Positions 45,710 to 55,469 of a DNA stretch of 64,000 bases are shown piece after piece. Below the pieces are notes generated by a model, which made no database searches, was not told the DNA's origin, and saw only the letters and a program-made list of their open reading frames with translations. Numbering within the stretch: position 1 is the first letter of the stretch; every line of letters begins with the position of its first letter. Source of the DNA: Paenarthrobacter ilicis (GTDB lineage Bacteria; Actinomycetota; Actinomycetes; Actinomycetales; Micrococcaceae); the NCBI RefSeq assembly GCF_016907545.1, contig NZ_JAFBCD010000001.1, positions 1,674,001-1,738,000 of the forward strand, in the 5' to 3' direction. Both the position numbers and the translations under genes were made by a program.

Positions 45710-45728
45710 TAAGGTGCGCCTAACTGGC
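45710..45728. promoter_or_regulatory. Candidate DtxR/IdeR-like iron box upstream of aconitase
   Basis: TAAGGTGCGCCTAACTGGC fits about 13 of 19 positions of the IdeR consensus TWAGGTWAGSCTWACCTWA, the first 15 positions holding all the matches. It lies 51 bases before the acnA ATG. The right arm is poor. Confidence 0.3.
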
Positions 45729-45779
45729 TAGCGGCCAACCACGCGACAAAGATGAAACTGTTGCGAGAGGAGTCCTGCC

Positions 45780-48587
45780 ATGAGCACTGTGGACAGCTTC
45801 GGTTCCAAAGGCGTACTGAATGTAGCCGGCACCGATTATGAAATTTTCCGGTTGAACTCCGTAGAAGGCGCAGACAGCCTTCCGTTCAGCCTTAAGGTAT
45901 TGCTTGAAAACCTCCTGCGGACTGAGGATGGCGCCAATATAACGGCAGACCACGTCCGCGCCCTGGCCGGTTGGGATCCCAACGCGGAGCCCGATACGGA
46001 AATCCAGTTCACTCCGGCCCGAGTCATCATGCAGGACTTCACCGGCGTTCCCTGCATTGTTGACCTCGCCACCATGCGTGAGGCTGTGAAGGAACTTGGC
46101 GGCGACCCCACGCGCGTCAACCCGCTGGCTCCGGCCGAAATGGTCATCGACCACTCCGTCCAGATCGACGCTTTCGGCAACTCCGGCGCACTGGAGCGCA
46201 ACATGGAGATCGAATACCAGCGCAACGGTGAGCGTTACCAGTTCCTCCGTTGGGGCCAGACCGCCTTCAACGACTTCAAGGTTGTCCCCCCGGGAACCGG
46301 TATTGTCCACCAAGTCAACATCGAGTACTTGGCCCGCACCGTCATGACCCGCGAGGTCGACGGCGTTCTGCGCGCCTACCCTGACACGTGCGTCGGTACC
46401 GACTCGCACACCACCATGGTCAACGGCCTGGGCATCCTGGGCTGGGGCGTTGGCGGCATCGAGGCTGAGGCAGCAATGCTCGGCCAGCCCGTTTCCATGC
46501 TGATTCCCCGCGTTGTTGGCTTCAAGCTCAAGGGCAGCATTCCTGCGGGCGCCACCGCTACGGACGTCGTGCTGACCATCACCGAGATGCTCCGCAAGCA
46601 CGGTGTTGTTGGAAAGTTCGTGGAGTTCTACGGCGAGGGCGTTGCAGCTGTGCCGCTCGCCAACCGCGCCACCATCGGCAACATGAGCCCGGAATTCGGT
46701 TCCACGGCGGCCATGTTCCCCATCGACGACGTCACGCTCGACTACCTGCGCCTCACCGGCCGCTCCGAGGACAACGTGGCTTTGGTGGAGGCTTACGCCA
46801 AGGAACAGGGCCTGTGGCACGATCCTTCGCGTGAACTGCGCTTCTCTGAATTCCTCGAGCTGGACCTGTCCACCGTGGTTCCTTCCATCTCCGGCCCCAA
46901 GCGTCCCCAGGACCGCATTGAGCTCACCGATGCCAAGGAGCAGTTCCGCAAGGACATCCACAACTACGTCTCCATCGAAGACGGCAGCGTTGATGAATCC
47001 CTGGACGAGTCCTTCCCGGCGTCGGACGCACCGTCCTTCACCCATGCAGACTCGCACACCACCGAAACCAGCCGGGTCCTTTCGGCTGCCAACGGCGCGC
47101 ACGGACGTCCGTCCGATCCCGTCAAGGTGACAACGGCCGATGGCCGCGAGTTCGAACTGGACCACGGTGCAGTGTCGATCGCATCGATCACCTCCTGCAC
47201 CAACACCTCCAACCCTTCCGTCATGCTTGCGGCCGCCCTGCTGGCACGCAACGCCGTGGACAAGGGCCTCACCTCCAAGCCGTGGGTCAAGACCTCCGTG
47301 GCCCCTGGTTCGAAGGTTGTCACCGAGTACTACGACAAGTCGGGACTGACTCCCTACCTGGAGAAGCTTGGCTTCTACATTGTGGGTTACGGCTGCGCCA
47401 CCTGCATCGGTAACTCCGGCCCGCTGGAATCGGAAATCTCCGAGGCCATCCAGGCCAACGACCTCTCCGTGACGGCTGTTCTTTCGGGTAACCGCAACTT
47501 CGAAGGCCGCATCAACCCGGACGTCAAGATGAACTACCTGGCGTCCCCGCCGCTGGTCATCGCCTACGCACTTGCCGGATCCATGGACTTCGACTTCGAC
47601 ACCGATGCCCTTGGCACCGACCCCGAGGGCAACGAGGTCTTCCTGAAGGACATCTGGCCGAACCCCACCGAGGTGCAGGAAGTCATCGACTCCTCCATCG
47701 ACGAAGGCATGTTCGCCAAGGGATACGAGGGTGTCTTTGATGGGGACGATCGCTGGAAGGCGCTCGATACCCCCGCCGGCGATACTTTCGCCTGGGCAGA
47801 GGATTCCACCTATGTCCGGAAGCCCCCATACTTCGAGGGCATGAAGGCCCAGCCGGAGCCCGTACAGAACATCGAAGGCGCCCGTGTGCTGTTGAAGCTG
47901 GGCGACTCCGTCACCACGGACCACATCTCCCCGGCCGGCTCGTTCAAGTCGGATACCCCCGCCGGCCAGTACCTCCTGGCCAACGGTGTGGAGCGCAAGG
48001 ACTTCAACTCCTACGGCTCACGCCGTGGCAACCACGAAGTCATGATCCGCGGTACCTTCGCCAACATCCGTATCAAGAACCAGCTTCTGGACGGCGTTGA
48101 AGGTGGCTTCACCCGCGACTTCAGCCAGGAAGGTGCTCCGCAGGCCTACGTCTACGATGCCGCACAGAACTACCAGGCCGCCGGCACGCCGCTGGTTGTC
48201 CTGGCTGGCAAGGAATACGGCTCCGGCTCATCCCGTGACTGGGCGGCCAAGGGTACGGCACTCCTGGGTGTCAAGGCTGTCGTCGCCGAAAGCTACGAGC
48301 GTATCCACCGCTCCAACCTGATCGGCATGGGTGTCCTGCCCCTGCAGTTCCCCGCAGGCGAGTCCGCAGCAACCCTGGGCCTCACCGGTACGGAAACGTT
48401 CGCCGTCGATGGCGTTACCGAGCTGAACAACGGCACCACGCCGAAGACGCTCAAGGTAACGGCAACGGGCGAAGACGGCTCGTCCAAGTCGTTCGATGCC
48501 GTCCTGCGCATCGACACCCCGGGCGAAGCCGACTACTACCGCAACGGTGGAATCCTGCAGTACGTTCTGCGTCAGATCTCCGCATAG
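45780..48587 (+). CDS. acnA: Aconitate hydratase A
   Basis: 935 residues, the length of actinobacterial AcnA. Iron-sulfur ligands are in SCTNTSNP and [10 protein letters not shown]. The active-site [12 protein letters not shown] segment in the C-terminal swivel domain is present. It isomerises citrate to isocitrate in the TCA cycle and contains a 4Fe-4S cluster; apo-forms can bind RNA as IRP. An acidic/polar insertion (about residues 395-450) is usual in this phylum. GAGAGGAG seven bases upstream fixes ATG 45780. It stands alone, with a 243-bp upstream region carrying a possible iron box, and two hairpins follow. Confidence 0.96.
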   Translation: MSTVDSFGSKGVLNVAGTDYEIFRLNSVEGADSLPFSLKVLLENLLRTEDGANITADHVRALAGWDPNAEPDTEIQFTPARVIMQDFTGVPCIVDLATMREAVKELGGDPTRVNPLAPAEMVIDHSVQIDAFGNSGALERNMEIEYQRNGERYQFLRWGQTAFNDFKVVPPGTGIVHQVNIEYLARTVMTREVDGVLRAYPDTCVGTDSHTTMVNGLGILGWGVGGIEAEAAMLGQPVSMLIPRVVGFKLKGSIPAGATATDVVLTITEMLRKHGVVGKFVEFYGEGVAAVPLANRATIGNMSPEFGSTAAMFPIDDVTLDYLRLTGRSEDNVALVEAYAKEQGLWHDPSRELRFSEFLELDLSTVVPSISGPKRPQDRIELTDAKEQFRKDIHNYVSIEDGSVDESLDESFPASDAPSFTHADSHTTETSRVLSAANGAHGRPSDPVKVTTADGREFELDHGAVSIASITSCTNTSNPSVMLAAALLARNAVDKGLTSKPWVKTSVAPGSKVVTEYYDKSGLTPYLEKLGFYIVGYGCATCIGNSGPLESEISEAIQANDLSVTAVLSGNRNFEGRINPDVKMNYLASPPLVIAYALAGSMDFDFDTDALGTDPEGNEVFLKDIWPNPTEVQEVIDSSIDEGMFAKGYEGVFDGDDRWKALDTPAGDTFAWAEDSTYVRKPPYFEGMKAQPEPVQNIEGARVLLKLGDSVTTDHISPAGSFKSDTPAGQYLLANGVERKDFNSYGSRRGNHEVMIRGTFANIRIKNQLLDGVEGGFTRDFSQEGAPQAYVYDAAQNYQAAGTPLVVLAGKEYGSGSSRDWAAKGTALLGVKAVVAESYERIHRSNLIGMGVLPLQFPAGESAATLGLTGTETFAVDGVTELNNGTTPKTLKVTATGEDGSSKSFDAVLRIDTPGEADYYRNGGILQYVLRQISA

Positions 48588-48614
48588 TTGATCAGCTGCT
48601 TGCAGCTGACCAAC
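48587..48614 (+). terminator. Hairpin at the acnA 3' end
   Basis: GTTGATCAGCTGC pairs with GCAGCTGACCAAC (one wobble) with almost no loop, starting at the last base of the stop codon. There is no U tract. Confidence 0.45.
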
Positions 48615-48622
48615 CATGATTG

Positions 48623-48658
48623 ACGGCCCCGGCCGGTCCCAGGACCAGCCGGGGCTGT
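48623..48658 (+). terminator. Strong GC-rich hairpin after acnA
   Basis: 17-bp arms (ACGGCCCCGGCCGGTCC and partner, two wobbles) separated by two bases. Followed by a GC-rich stretch without a U tract: an L-shaped terminator form common in actinobacteria. Confidence 0.65.
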
Positions 48659-48732
48659 CGCCGTTCCACGGTTCACCACCCTGCTTTTCGCTGGTGGGCC
48701 CGGCGGTCACAGCATCGAAGACCGGCACGCGC

Positions 48733-48738
48733 TAAAGT
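48733..48738 (+). promoter_or_regulatory. Putative dxs -10 box
   Basis: TAAAGT lies about 35 bases before the dxs start, leaving a short leader with a good ribosome site. No clear -35. Confidence 0.4.
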
Positions 48739-48772
48739 TAACGAGCACGTCATTCACCCCTAAGGAGGGCCG

Positions 48773-50746
48773 TTGGGACTTTTGGAAACCGTCAAGGATC
48801 CACGGGACCTGGCCAAACTGTCCAGCAATGAGCTGGAGCTGCTGGCCGCAGAGATCAGGGCATTCCTGATCACCAACGTTGCCGCCACGGGTGGACACCT
48901 TGGCCCCAACCTGGGCGTTGTGGAGTTGACCCTCGCCGTCCACAAGATTTTTGAGTCCCCCAAGGACAGCATCATTTTTGACACGGGGCACCAGTCCTAC
49001 GTGCACAAACTCCTGACAGGCCGCCAGGACTTCAGCACCCTCCGCCAGCAAGGTGGCCTCTCCGGCTACCCCGAGCGGGCAGAGTCAGAGCACGACATCG
49101 TGGAGAGCTCGCACGCGTCGTCCTCATTGTCGTGGGCAGACGGCATTTCTCGGGCCCGCCAGCTGACGGGCGAAGGCGACCGGTTCGTGGTTGCCGTGGT
49201 GGGCGACGGTGCGCTCACCGGTGGCATGACCTGGGAAGCCATCAACAACATTGCGGCAGACAAGCGCCGGCGCGTGGTGATCGTCGTCAATGATAACGGT
49301 CGTTCGTACGCCCCCACCGTCGGCGGCCTCGCGGACTACCTCGCATCGTTGCGTCCCACCATCGACTCCCTGCGCACCGCTCCGGCCTACGAGGGCATGC
49401 TGGACTGGTGGAAGAAGAAGCTGCAGAACGGTGGCCCCGCCGGACAGTTCACCTACAAGAGCCTCCATGCCATGAAGAAGGGCATTAAGGACTGGTGGGC
49501 GCCGCAGGGCATGTTTGAAGATCTGGGCATGAAGTACATCGGGCCGGTTGATGGTCACAACCTGCAGGCCATGGAAAATGCGCTGAATACAGCCAAGGCC
49601 TACGGCGGCCCCGTCATTGTGCACGCCATGACGGAAAAGGGCCATGGATACGCTCCCGCCCTGGCCAACGAAGCCGACCAGTTCCACGCCGTGGGCATCA
49701 TCGACCCTGAAACGGGCGAGTCCACGGAAATGCCCGGCGCAAGGTCCTGGACCTCCGTATTCGCTGAGGAGATCGCGGACATCGCGGATGAACGCCCGGA
49801 CATCGTGGGCGTCACGGGTGCCATGTTGATCCCCGTGGGCCTGCACAAATTTGCCGAACGCCATCCGGAACGGGTCATCGACGTCGGGATTGCTGAGCAG
49901 CACGCGCTGACTTCAGCGGCCGGCATGGCCTTCGGTGGCTTGCACCCGGTGGTCGCCGTCTACGCCACATTCCTGAACCGCGCTTTCGACCAGTTGCTCA
50001 TGGACGTTGCCCTGCACAAAGCAGGTGTCACCATCGTGCTGGACCGCGCCGGGGTCACCGGCCCGGATGGTCCCAGCCACCACGGCATGTGGGACATGGC
50101 CATGGTCCAGATTGTGCCTGGGCTCCACTTGGCGGCGCCCCGCGACGCAACCAGGCTCCGCGAGGAGTTGCGTGAGGCCGTGGCCATCAATGATGCCCCC
50201 ACTGTTGTCCGTTTCTCCAAGGGCAGTGTTGGATCCGAGATTGAGGCCATTGAGCGCCTTCACGACGGCGTGGACATCCTGGCGCGAAGGCCTGAGGGTT
50301 CCACCGAAAATGATGTGCTGATTGTCAGCGTGGGAGCCATGTCCGAGATCGCTTTGGACGTTGCCGCCCGCCTTGGTGCCCAAGGCATCAGTTCCACGGT
50401 GGTGGATCCGCGGTGGGTCCTCCCCGTCCGGAAATCCATTGTTGCCCTGGCTGCCCGCCACCGGCTGGTCATCTGCATCGAAGACGGTGTCAGGGCGGGC
50501 GGCGTGGGTTCACGCATTCGCCAGGAGATGCGTGCCGCAGGCGTGGATACTGCGCTGAACGAGGTTGGCCTTCCCGTCGAATTCCTCCAGCATGGTTCCC
50601 GCAGCCAGGTCCTCGAGCGTGTGGGCCTGACGGCGCAACAGATCACCCACGACGTCGTCGCCCAGGTTTTGGGGACCAAGGTGCCTTTCGCCAGGCCCTT
50701 GCCTGGTCAGGAGCACCCCACCACCGGCAGTCTGCCCACCTTGTGA
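48773..50746 (+). CDS. dxs: 1-deoxy-D-xylulose-5-phosphate synthase
   Basis: 657 residues. The thiamine-diphosphate motif [16 protein letters not shown] lies near residue 145. The transketolase signature [18 protein letters not shown] is at about residue 425, and the N-terminal histidine is in TGHQSYVHK. It condenses pyruvate with glyceraldehyde-3-phosphate, the first MEP-pathway step. TTG 48773 is supported by AAGGAGG just upstream and by the conserved [11 protein letters not shown] start. The stop overlaps the GTG of the DUF402 gene (GTGA). Confidence 0.95.
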   Translation: MGLLETVKDPRDLAKLSSNELELLAAEIRAFLITNVAATGGHLGPNLGVVELTLAVHKIFESPKDSIIFDTGHQSYVHKLLTGRQDFSTLRQQGGLSGYPERAESEHDIVESSHASSSLSWADGISRARQLTGEGDRFVVAVVGDGALTGGMTWEAINNIAADKRRRVVIVVNDNGRSYAPTVGGLADYLASLRPTIDSLRTAPAYEGMLDWWKKKLQNGGPAGQFTYKSLHAMKKGIKDWWAPQGMFEDLGMKYIGPVDGHNLQAMENALNTAKAYGGPVIVHAMTEKGHGYAPALANEADQFHAVGIIDPETGESTEMPGARSWTSVFAEEIADIADERPDIVGVTGAMLIPVGLHKFAERHPERVIDVGIAEQHALTSAAGMAFGGLHPVVAVYATFLNRAFDQLLMDVALHKAGVTIVLDRAGVTGPDGPSHHGMWDMAMVQIVPGLHLAAPRDATRLREELREAVAINDAPTVVRFSKGSVGSEIEAIERLHDGVDILARRPEGSTENDVLIVSVGAMSEIALDVAARLGAQGISSTVVDPRWVLPVRKSIVALAARHRLVICIEDGVRAGGVGSRIRQEMRAAGVDTALNEVGLPVEFLQHGSRSQVLERVGLTAQQITHDVVAQVLGTKVPFARPLPGQEHPTTGSLPTL

Positions 50747-51312
50747 GTGCGGCTCGCGAGCCGGGCGCGCTCCAGCCCGGTGACCTTGTTGTGTCAAGGA
50801 ACCGGAAGTGGGACGGCACGGCGCACTGGGTTGTTCCGGGCAGGTACCTCGGCGAGGACATTCACGGTTGGTGGATCTTCCAAGGCGCGGGGGAGTTCTG
50901 CTCCCGCCCCGGGGCGGCGTTCTACACTGCCTCCGACGCAATCCTCCTGGTGCCGCGGACGGGGGAGTACGTGGCGACTTTCTACGACGATACCTATCCG
51001 GGAGACTTCAGGATCTACGTGGATCTGGCCATTGCCCACTCGTGGAAACCCATCAAACCGGATGTCACTGAGTTCCACATGATCGACATGGATCTGGATG
51101 TCATTCGATCCACTGCCCGCGGCGTTTTCGTGGACGACGAGGACGAGTTCGACGACCACAGGGTCACGATGTCCTACCCACCGGAGCTGGTGGACGTTCT
51201 TCGTGCAGAATGCGCGGGACTTGTGGAAGCAGTAGAGAACATGAAACCACCATTCGACGTCAAGGGTGCTGAAAGTACCAGCGCGGAATGGTTCAGGAAG
51301 GGACGGGCATGA
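50743..51312 (+). CDS. DUF402 domain protein
   Basis: 189 residues. The core [25 protein letters not shown] and the later [11 protein letters not shown] ... [12 protein letters not shown] match DUF402/FomD-like nucleotide or metal-dependent phosphatase folds, where the Asp/Glu residues bind divalent metal. An N-terminal extension ([18 protein letters not shown]) precedes it. GTG 50743 overlaps the dxs stop, and the stop overlaps the next ATG, so dxs-DUF402-unknown form a tightly coupled set. The substrate is unknown; related enzymes hydrolyse nucleoside di- or triphosphates. Confidence 0.82.
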   Translation: MSAAREPGALQPGDLVVSRNRKWDGTAHWVVPGRYLGEDIHGWWIFQGAGEFCSRPGAAFYTASDAILLVPRTGEYVATFYDDTYPGDFRIYVDLAIAHSWKPIKPDVTEFHMIDMDLDVIRSTARGVFVDDEDEFDDHRVTMSYPPELVDVLRAECAGLVEAVENMKPPFDVKGAESTSAEWFRKGRA

Positions 51313-51869
51313 GCGGCATCATCCGCATGTACAAGCGCGACGAAGAGGGAACCCTGCACTTTCGCGAGGCGTGGTTCGACGACGACGATCACCAGTTTGT
51401 GATCAACCACGGCGTTGTAGGCCACCAGAGCAAAACGGACGAAACCGATGTTGCGGATGCCTCCGCGGTGGACGGTCTGATGGCCGCCTTTGCCGCGCAA
51501 TGCGAGGAAGATGGCTACGCGGAAATCCCGGAGTCCGAACAATTCCTGGTGGTGGCGCAGTTGGCCTTGAAGACCAAGGACGGTACAGAGCGCGACCGCC
51601 ACCTGGAACGCAAAGCCAAGACGGCACTGACCGGCGAGCTGGCGTGGCGCGGCCTGGGCATCGTTGAGGGATCAGAGATTGGTAACTACCACCTCAACAT
51701 CTTCTGCGTCTGCCCCGACGTCAACAAGGCCGTGAACGCCATCAAGATCTGCGTGCGGGGCGAGGACCTGGACTACACCAAGCTCACCGTAGCTGTGGCG
51801 CCCAAGAGCGATCCGGCGGCCTTTAAGATTAAGCACTCGCCCAAGCAGGGTGTGGGCTTTACCCTCTAA
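51309..51869 (+). CDS. Conserved protein of unknown function
   Basis: 186 residues from ATG 51309 (overlapping the DUF402 stop as ATGA, purine-rich GGAAGGGA upstream). Acidic N-terminal part: IIRMYKRDEEGTLHFREAW followed by FDDDDHQFVINHG. The C-terminal half is hydrophobic beta-type: GNYHLNIFCVCPDVNKAVNA and DYTKLTVAVAPKSD. One C-x-C pair is present. No membrane helix or known motif is recognised. The mixed alpha/beta pattern and coupling to DUF402 suggest that the two proteins act together. Confidence 0.72.
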   Translation: MSGIIRMYKRDEEGTLHFREAWFDDDDHQFVINHGVVGHQSKTDETDVADASAVDGLMAAFAAQCEEDGYAEIPESEQFLVVAQLALKTKDGTERDRHLERKAKTALTGELAWRGLGIVEGSEIGNYHLNIFCVCPDVNKAVNAIKICVRGEDLDYTKLTVAVAPKSDPAAFKIKHSPKQGVGFTL

Positions 51870-51902
51870 GTACCATCCATCGCACTCGGAAGGGACATTC
51901 CC

Positions 51903-52127
51903 ATGGCTTCCAAAAGCAACTGGCCCGGTCACACGCCACTGCCGAAAGGCCTGGCAGCGCCAGCCAGACGCGCGTTGGCTCACGAGGGCATTGAGACCTT
52001 GGAACAGCTGGCCGAGTTCGGCGGAGCGAAGGCCACCAAACTGCATGGCATGGGGCCTGTGGCGATTGCCCAACTCGAGGATGCCATGGAGGAATCAGGG
52101 ATCGCCTACGGGAGTGTCCAGCCGTAG
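51903..52127 (+). CDS. Small helix-hairpin-helix protein
   Basis: 74 residues. LPKGLAAPARRALAHEGIETLEQLAEFG and the hairpin LHGMGPVAIAQLEDAMEESG match the helix-hairpin-helix/SAM-like fold of RNA polymerase alpha C-terminal domains and TfoX C-terminal-type proteins. DNA binding is plausible and the partner unknown. AAGGGA lies about seven bases upstream. It follows the unknown gene by 33 bases and may share its transcript. Confidence 0.75.
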   Translation: MASKSNWPGHTPLPKGLAAPARRALAHEGIETLEQLAEFGGAKATKLHGMGPVAIAQLEDAMEESGIAYGSVQP

Positions 52128-52173
52128 CCCTTTTTCTGTTGCCCGGGGTTACTAAGTGGCCGGGCCCGCCATA

Positions 52174-52179
52174 TAGGCT
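52174..52179 (+). promoter_or_regulatory. Putative -10 box of a leaderless promoter
   Basis: TAGGCT (within CATATAGGCT), six bases, then ATG 52186. Identical to the element at 30461-30466. Confidence 0.55.
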
Positions 52180-52185
52180 GAAGCC

Positions 52186-53163
52186 ATGACTGAATACCGA
52201 CGCCTTGGCCATTCCGGATTGACTGTCTCAGCTGTTGGTTTGGGGTGCAACAACCTTGGCCGCGCCAACACGCCCACCGAATCCCAGGAGGGCACGGACG
52301 CCGTAGTGCATGCCGCCGTGGATGCGGGGGTGACCTTCTTCGACGTCGCCGACGTCTACGGCCGTGAGCCGGGCCTGAGTGAGGTCATGCTGGGCAAAGC
52401 CCTCAAAGGCCGGCGGGACGACGTCGTGATCGGAACCAAGTTCGGTATGGATATGGGCGGTGCCAATGGACGCGACTTCGGCGCCCGCGGCTCACGCCAA
52501 TACATCATCAAAGCTGTGGAGGCTTCCCTGCGCCGCCTGGACACAGAGTGGATCGACCTCTATCAGTTCCACACTCCTGACCCGCTCACGCCCATTGACG
52601 AGACATTGGCGGCCTTGGATGATCTGGTCACCAGCGGCAAGGTCCGCTACTTGGGCCACTCCAACTTTGCCGGCTGGCAGATAGCGGAAGCTGAGTACGT
52701 GGCCCGTCAGGTTGGCGGAGCCCGGTTCATCTCCACCCAGAACCACTACAACCTGCTGGACCGTCGCGCAGAACTTGAAGTGGTTCCTGCGGCAAACGCC
52801 TTCTCCATGGGAGTTTTGCCGTACTTCCCCCTGGCCAACGGACTGCTGACGGGGAAGTACTCGGCGGGTCAGGCCCCTGAGGGTTCCAGGTTGAGCCACA
52901 CCCGTACCAACTTGGTTGACGACGCTGACTGGGATCAGTTGGGACGGTTCGGGCAGTTCGCCAAGGATCGCGGCATTACCGAATTGCAGCTCGCCTTCTC
53001 ATGGTTGGCTGCACAGCCCGGCGTCGGCAGTGTCATCGCCGGAGCTACCCGCCCCGAGCAGATCCGCCAGAATGCTGAAGCCGTCTGCTGGGTGCCTACC
53101 CAGGAGGACCGCGACGAGTTGGACCAGATCTTCCCCCGCGCGCCGAAGGTAGCCCTCTTCTAG
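52186..53163 (+). CDS. Aldo/keto reductase
   Basis: 325 residues. The catalytic tetrad of the family is visible: Asp and Tyr in FFDVADVYG, Lys in IGTKFG, and His in LYQFHTPDP. C-terminal NADP(H)-binding segments (SVIAGATRPEQIRQN) are typical of the AKR11/12 and KCNAB-like group. The substrate is unknown, probably an aldehyde or ketone. No Shine-Dalgarno but a leaderless -10 signal. Its stop codon is the left border of the 32-nt-phased inverted repeat array. Confidence 0.9.
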   Translation: MTEYRRLGHSGLTVSAVGLGCNNLGRANTPTESQEGTDAVVHAAVDAGVTFFDVADVYGREPGLSEVMLGKALKGRRDDVVIGTKFGMDMGGANGRDFGARGSRQYIIKAVEASLRRLDTEWIDLYQFHTPDPLTPIDETLAALDDLVTSGKVRYLGHSNFAGWQIAEAEYVARQVGGARFISTQNHYNLLDRRAELEVVPAANAFSMGVLPYFPLANGLLTGKYSAGQAPEGSRLSHTRTNLVDDADWDQLGRFGQFAKDRGITELQLAFSWLAAQPGVGSVIAGATRPEQIRQNAEAVCWVPTQEDRDELDQIFPRAPKVALF

Positions 53164-53165
53164 CC

Positions 53166-53317
53166 CTCTCTCACATCCCGCGGGTTCCAAAGCGTCCCTC
53201 TCTCACATAATCGGCCTAAAACCGGAACGCTCTCTCACCAAGGTGAGAGAGCGTTCCGGTTTATGCGTCGGGATATGAGAGAGCGTTCCGGTTTATGCGT
53301 CGGGATATGAGAGAGCG
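53166..53317. repeat. Mirror-symmetric array of 32-nt-phased repeats
   Basis: CTCTCTCAC starts at 53166, 53198 and 53230. Its complement-strand counterpart GAGAGAGCG starts at 53245, 53277 and 53309. The spacing is exactly 32 on each side. The right side contains two identical 32-nt units (53245-53276 and 53277-53308). The dyad axis is between 53240 and 53241. The array fills the 161-bp gap between the aldo/keto reductase and fadB stops. Confidence 0.9.
53219..53262. terminator. Perfect 21-bp hairpin at the array centre
   Basis: Arms 53219-53239 and 53242-53262 are exact complements with an AA centre. It lies between two convergent genes and should fold in either transcript, so bidirectional termination is likely. 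Confidence 0.75.
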
Positions 53318-53324
53318 ACGGGTT

Positions 53325-55469
53325 TTAGGCCGGGGCGGATGCCACGCCGGGGGCGAGGAACCGCTTCCCGTTGACCCGCTCGGAAGCACCAACACGGTCC
53401 AGGTACGGCGTGATGCCGCCCAGGAACATCGGCCATCCCGCACCCATGATGACGCAGAGGTCAATGTCTTCCGGCCCCGCTACAACGCCCTCTTCCAGCA
53501 TGAGGCCAATCTCTTCGGCCAGGGCGTCCTGTGTCCTGCGAAGGACTTCCTCGCGGGTGGAGGGGGTATCGCCGAAGGACATCACTGCCAAGGTCTCTGC
53601 GGGGATGGTCTGCTTTCCATCCGGTCCCTGGACCCAGAGCGACTTCACTCCGTTGTCAATGAGCTTCTGCAGGTTCTGCGAGACGGGGAAGCGGTCTCCG
53701 AATGCCGCGTGCAGTGACTCCTGGACGTGTTGGGCAACCGGAAGGCCCACCATCGCGCTGAGGGTGAAGGGTGACATGGGAAGTCCCATGGGCCGCAACG
53801 CGGAGTCGGCCACCTCGGCCGGCGTTCCTTCGTCGAAGGCTGCAATGACTTCACCCATGAGGCGCAGGAGGATGCGGTTCACCACGAAGGCCGCAGCATC
53901 CTTGACCAGAACTGCTGTCTTCTTCAAGCCCTTGGCCAGTTCGAAGGCGGTGGCCAGGACGGCGTCGTCTGTCTTGGGCGCCCGGACGATTTCCAGAAGC
54001 GGCATGACGGCAACCGGGTTGAAGAAGTGGAAACCCACCAGGCGTTCGGGGTGTTCCAGGTCTTCAGCCATGGCGGTGACGGACAACGAGGACGTGTTGG
54101 TGGCCAGGATGCAGTCAGGAGAGACAATCGATTCAACCTCGGCGAATACCTGCTTCTTGATGTGCAGTTCCTCGAACACGGCTTCAATGACGAAGTCGGC
54201 ATCGGCGAAGACTTCCTTGGAAACAGAGCCGCTGACCAACGCCTTGGTTCTGTTGGCGGCGTCTGCCTTGATCTTCTTCTTGGCGAGCATCTTGTCCACT
54301 TCCGCGTGGACGTAGGCAACTCCCTTGTCCACCCGGGCCTGGTCAATATCGGTCATCACCACGGGAACTTTGAGTTGCCGTGCGAAGAGCAGCGCCAATT
54401 GGCTGGCCATGAGGCCGGCGCCCACCACACCGATCTTGGTGACCGGACGTGCCAGCTTTCTGTCAGGGGCACCAGCGGGACGCTTGGAGCGCTTCTGCAC
54501 AAGGTCCAGGAATGCGTAGACCGTGGAGCGGAACTCATCGGTCTGCATCAATCCGGCAAGTGTCTGGCATTCGAGTTCTGCAGACTCTGCCTGGGTCATG
54601 GTCCTGTTGGCTTCCATGACGTCCAGGACTTTCGCCGGGGCAGGGGAGGCGTTGGAGGTCTTGGCCTCAACAAAAGCACGTCCGGCAGCAACGGCAGCCG
54701 CCCAACGCTCACCGGTTGCCTGGTCCGTGGCGTCCACGGCGTTGGACCGTTCCGGCACAACCTTCCCTGTGATGACGTCGGCTGCCCAGGCAAGGGACTG
54801 CTCCACGAAGTCGGCGGGTTCGAACATCGCGTCAGCGACGCCGAGCCCATAGGCTTGGGGGCCGTTCAAGGTGCGGTTGTTGCTGAGCGGGTTCTCGATC
54901 ATGACCTTCACCGCATTCTCGGGCCCGATCAGGCGCGGCAGGATGTAGACGCCGCCCCAGCCCGGCACCAGGCCGATGAATGCTTCCGGGAGGGCAAGGG
55001 CCCCGGCTCCGGTGGAAACAGTCCTGTATGTGGACTGCAGCGCAATCTCCAGGCCACCACCCAGGGCCAGTCCGTTAATGAAGGCGAAGGTGGGGACGCC
55101 GAGGTCCGCCAGGTCGGCGTACACGGCGTGGCCCAGCTGCGCCATCCACAGGCCATGCTCGCGTTCTTTGAGGGTTTTCACCGCGGACAGGTCAGCGCCG
55201 GCTACCAGGAAGTAGGGCTTGCCGGTGACGCCTGCGCCCACGATTTCGCCCCGTGCTGCACGCTCTTTGAGTGTCTTCAGGACGCCGCCCAATTCAACCA
55301 GCGTGTTGGGACCCAGGGTGGTGGGCTTGGAGTGGTCCAGCCCGTTGTCCAACGTGATCAGCGCGAACGTTCCGGCGCCGCCCGGGAGCTGGATGTCCTG
55401 CACGTAGGAGTGGGTGATCACTTCATCGGGGAAAAGGGCGGCGAGCTTGTGGAAATCGTCGGCGCTCAT
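53325..55469 (-). CDS. fadB: Fatty-acid oxidation multifunctional protein (enoyl-CoA hydratase / 3-hydroxyacyl-CoA dehydrogenase)
   Basis: 714 residues. The N-terminal crotonase domain (about 1-290) has FAFINGLALGGGLEIAL and LPEAFIGLVPGWGG with both catalytic glutamates. The Rossmann domain starts IGVVGAGLMASQLALLFA at about residue 345, followed by GFHFFNPVAVMPLLEIV, and two C-terminal helical dehydrogenase domains follow. It hydrates enoyl-CoA and oxidises the 3-hydroxyacyl-CoA with NAD. ATG 55469 has AAGGAG seven bases upstream and overlaps the thiolase stop (ATGA), so fadA-fadB is one operon. The stop codon borders the repeat array. Confidence 0.94.
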   Translation of the reverse strand: MSADDFHKLAALFPDEVITHSYVQDIQLPGGAGTFALITLDNGLDHSKPTTLGPNTLVELGGVLKTLKERAARGEIVGAGVTGKPYFLVAGADLSAVKTLKEREHGLWMAQLGHAVYADLADLGVPTFAFINGLALGGGLEIALQSTYRTVSTGAGALALPEAFIGLVPGWGGVYILPRLIGPENAVKVMIENPLSNNRTLNGPQAYGLGVADAMFEPADFVEQSLAWAADVITGKVVPERSNAVDATDQATGERWAAAVAAGRAFVEAKTSNASPAPAKVLDVMEANRTMTQAESAELECQTLAGLMQTDEFRSTVYAFLDLVQKRSKRPAGAPDRKLARPVTKIGVVGAGLMASQLALLFARQLKVPVVMTDIDQARVDKGVAYVHAEVDKMLAKKKIKADAANRTKALVSGSVSKEVFADADFVIEAVFEELHIKKQVFAEVESIVSPDCILATNTSSLSVTAMAEDLEHPERLVGFHFFNPVAVMPLLEIVRAPKTDDAVLATAFELAKGLKKTAVLVKDAAAFVVNRILLRLMGEVIAAFDEGTPAEVADSALRPMGLPMSPFTLSAMVGLPVAQHVQESLHAAFGDRFPVSQNLQKLIDNGVKSLWVQGPDGKQTIPAETLAVMSFGDTPSTREEVLRRTQDALAEEIGLMLEEGVVAGPEDIDLCVIMGAGWPMFLGGITPYLDRVGASERVNGKRFLAPGVASAPA

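Noticed and set aside
45720..47924. A 734-codon open frame antisense to aconitase
   Set aside because: It mirrors acnA codons. Such long antisense frames are a by-product of high GC at third positions; the translation has no family resemblance and no ribosome site.
53166..53317. The 32-nt periodicity as a CRISPR array
   Set aside because: The intervening segments are repeated or inverted copies of each other, not unique spacers, the orientation flips at the centre, and no cas gene is present.
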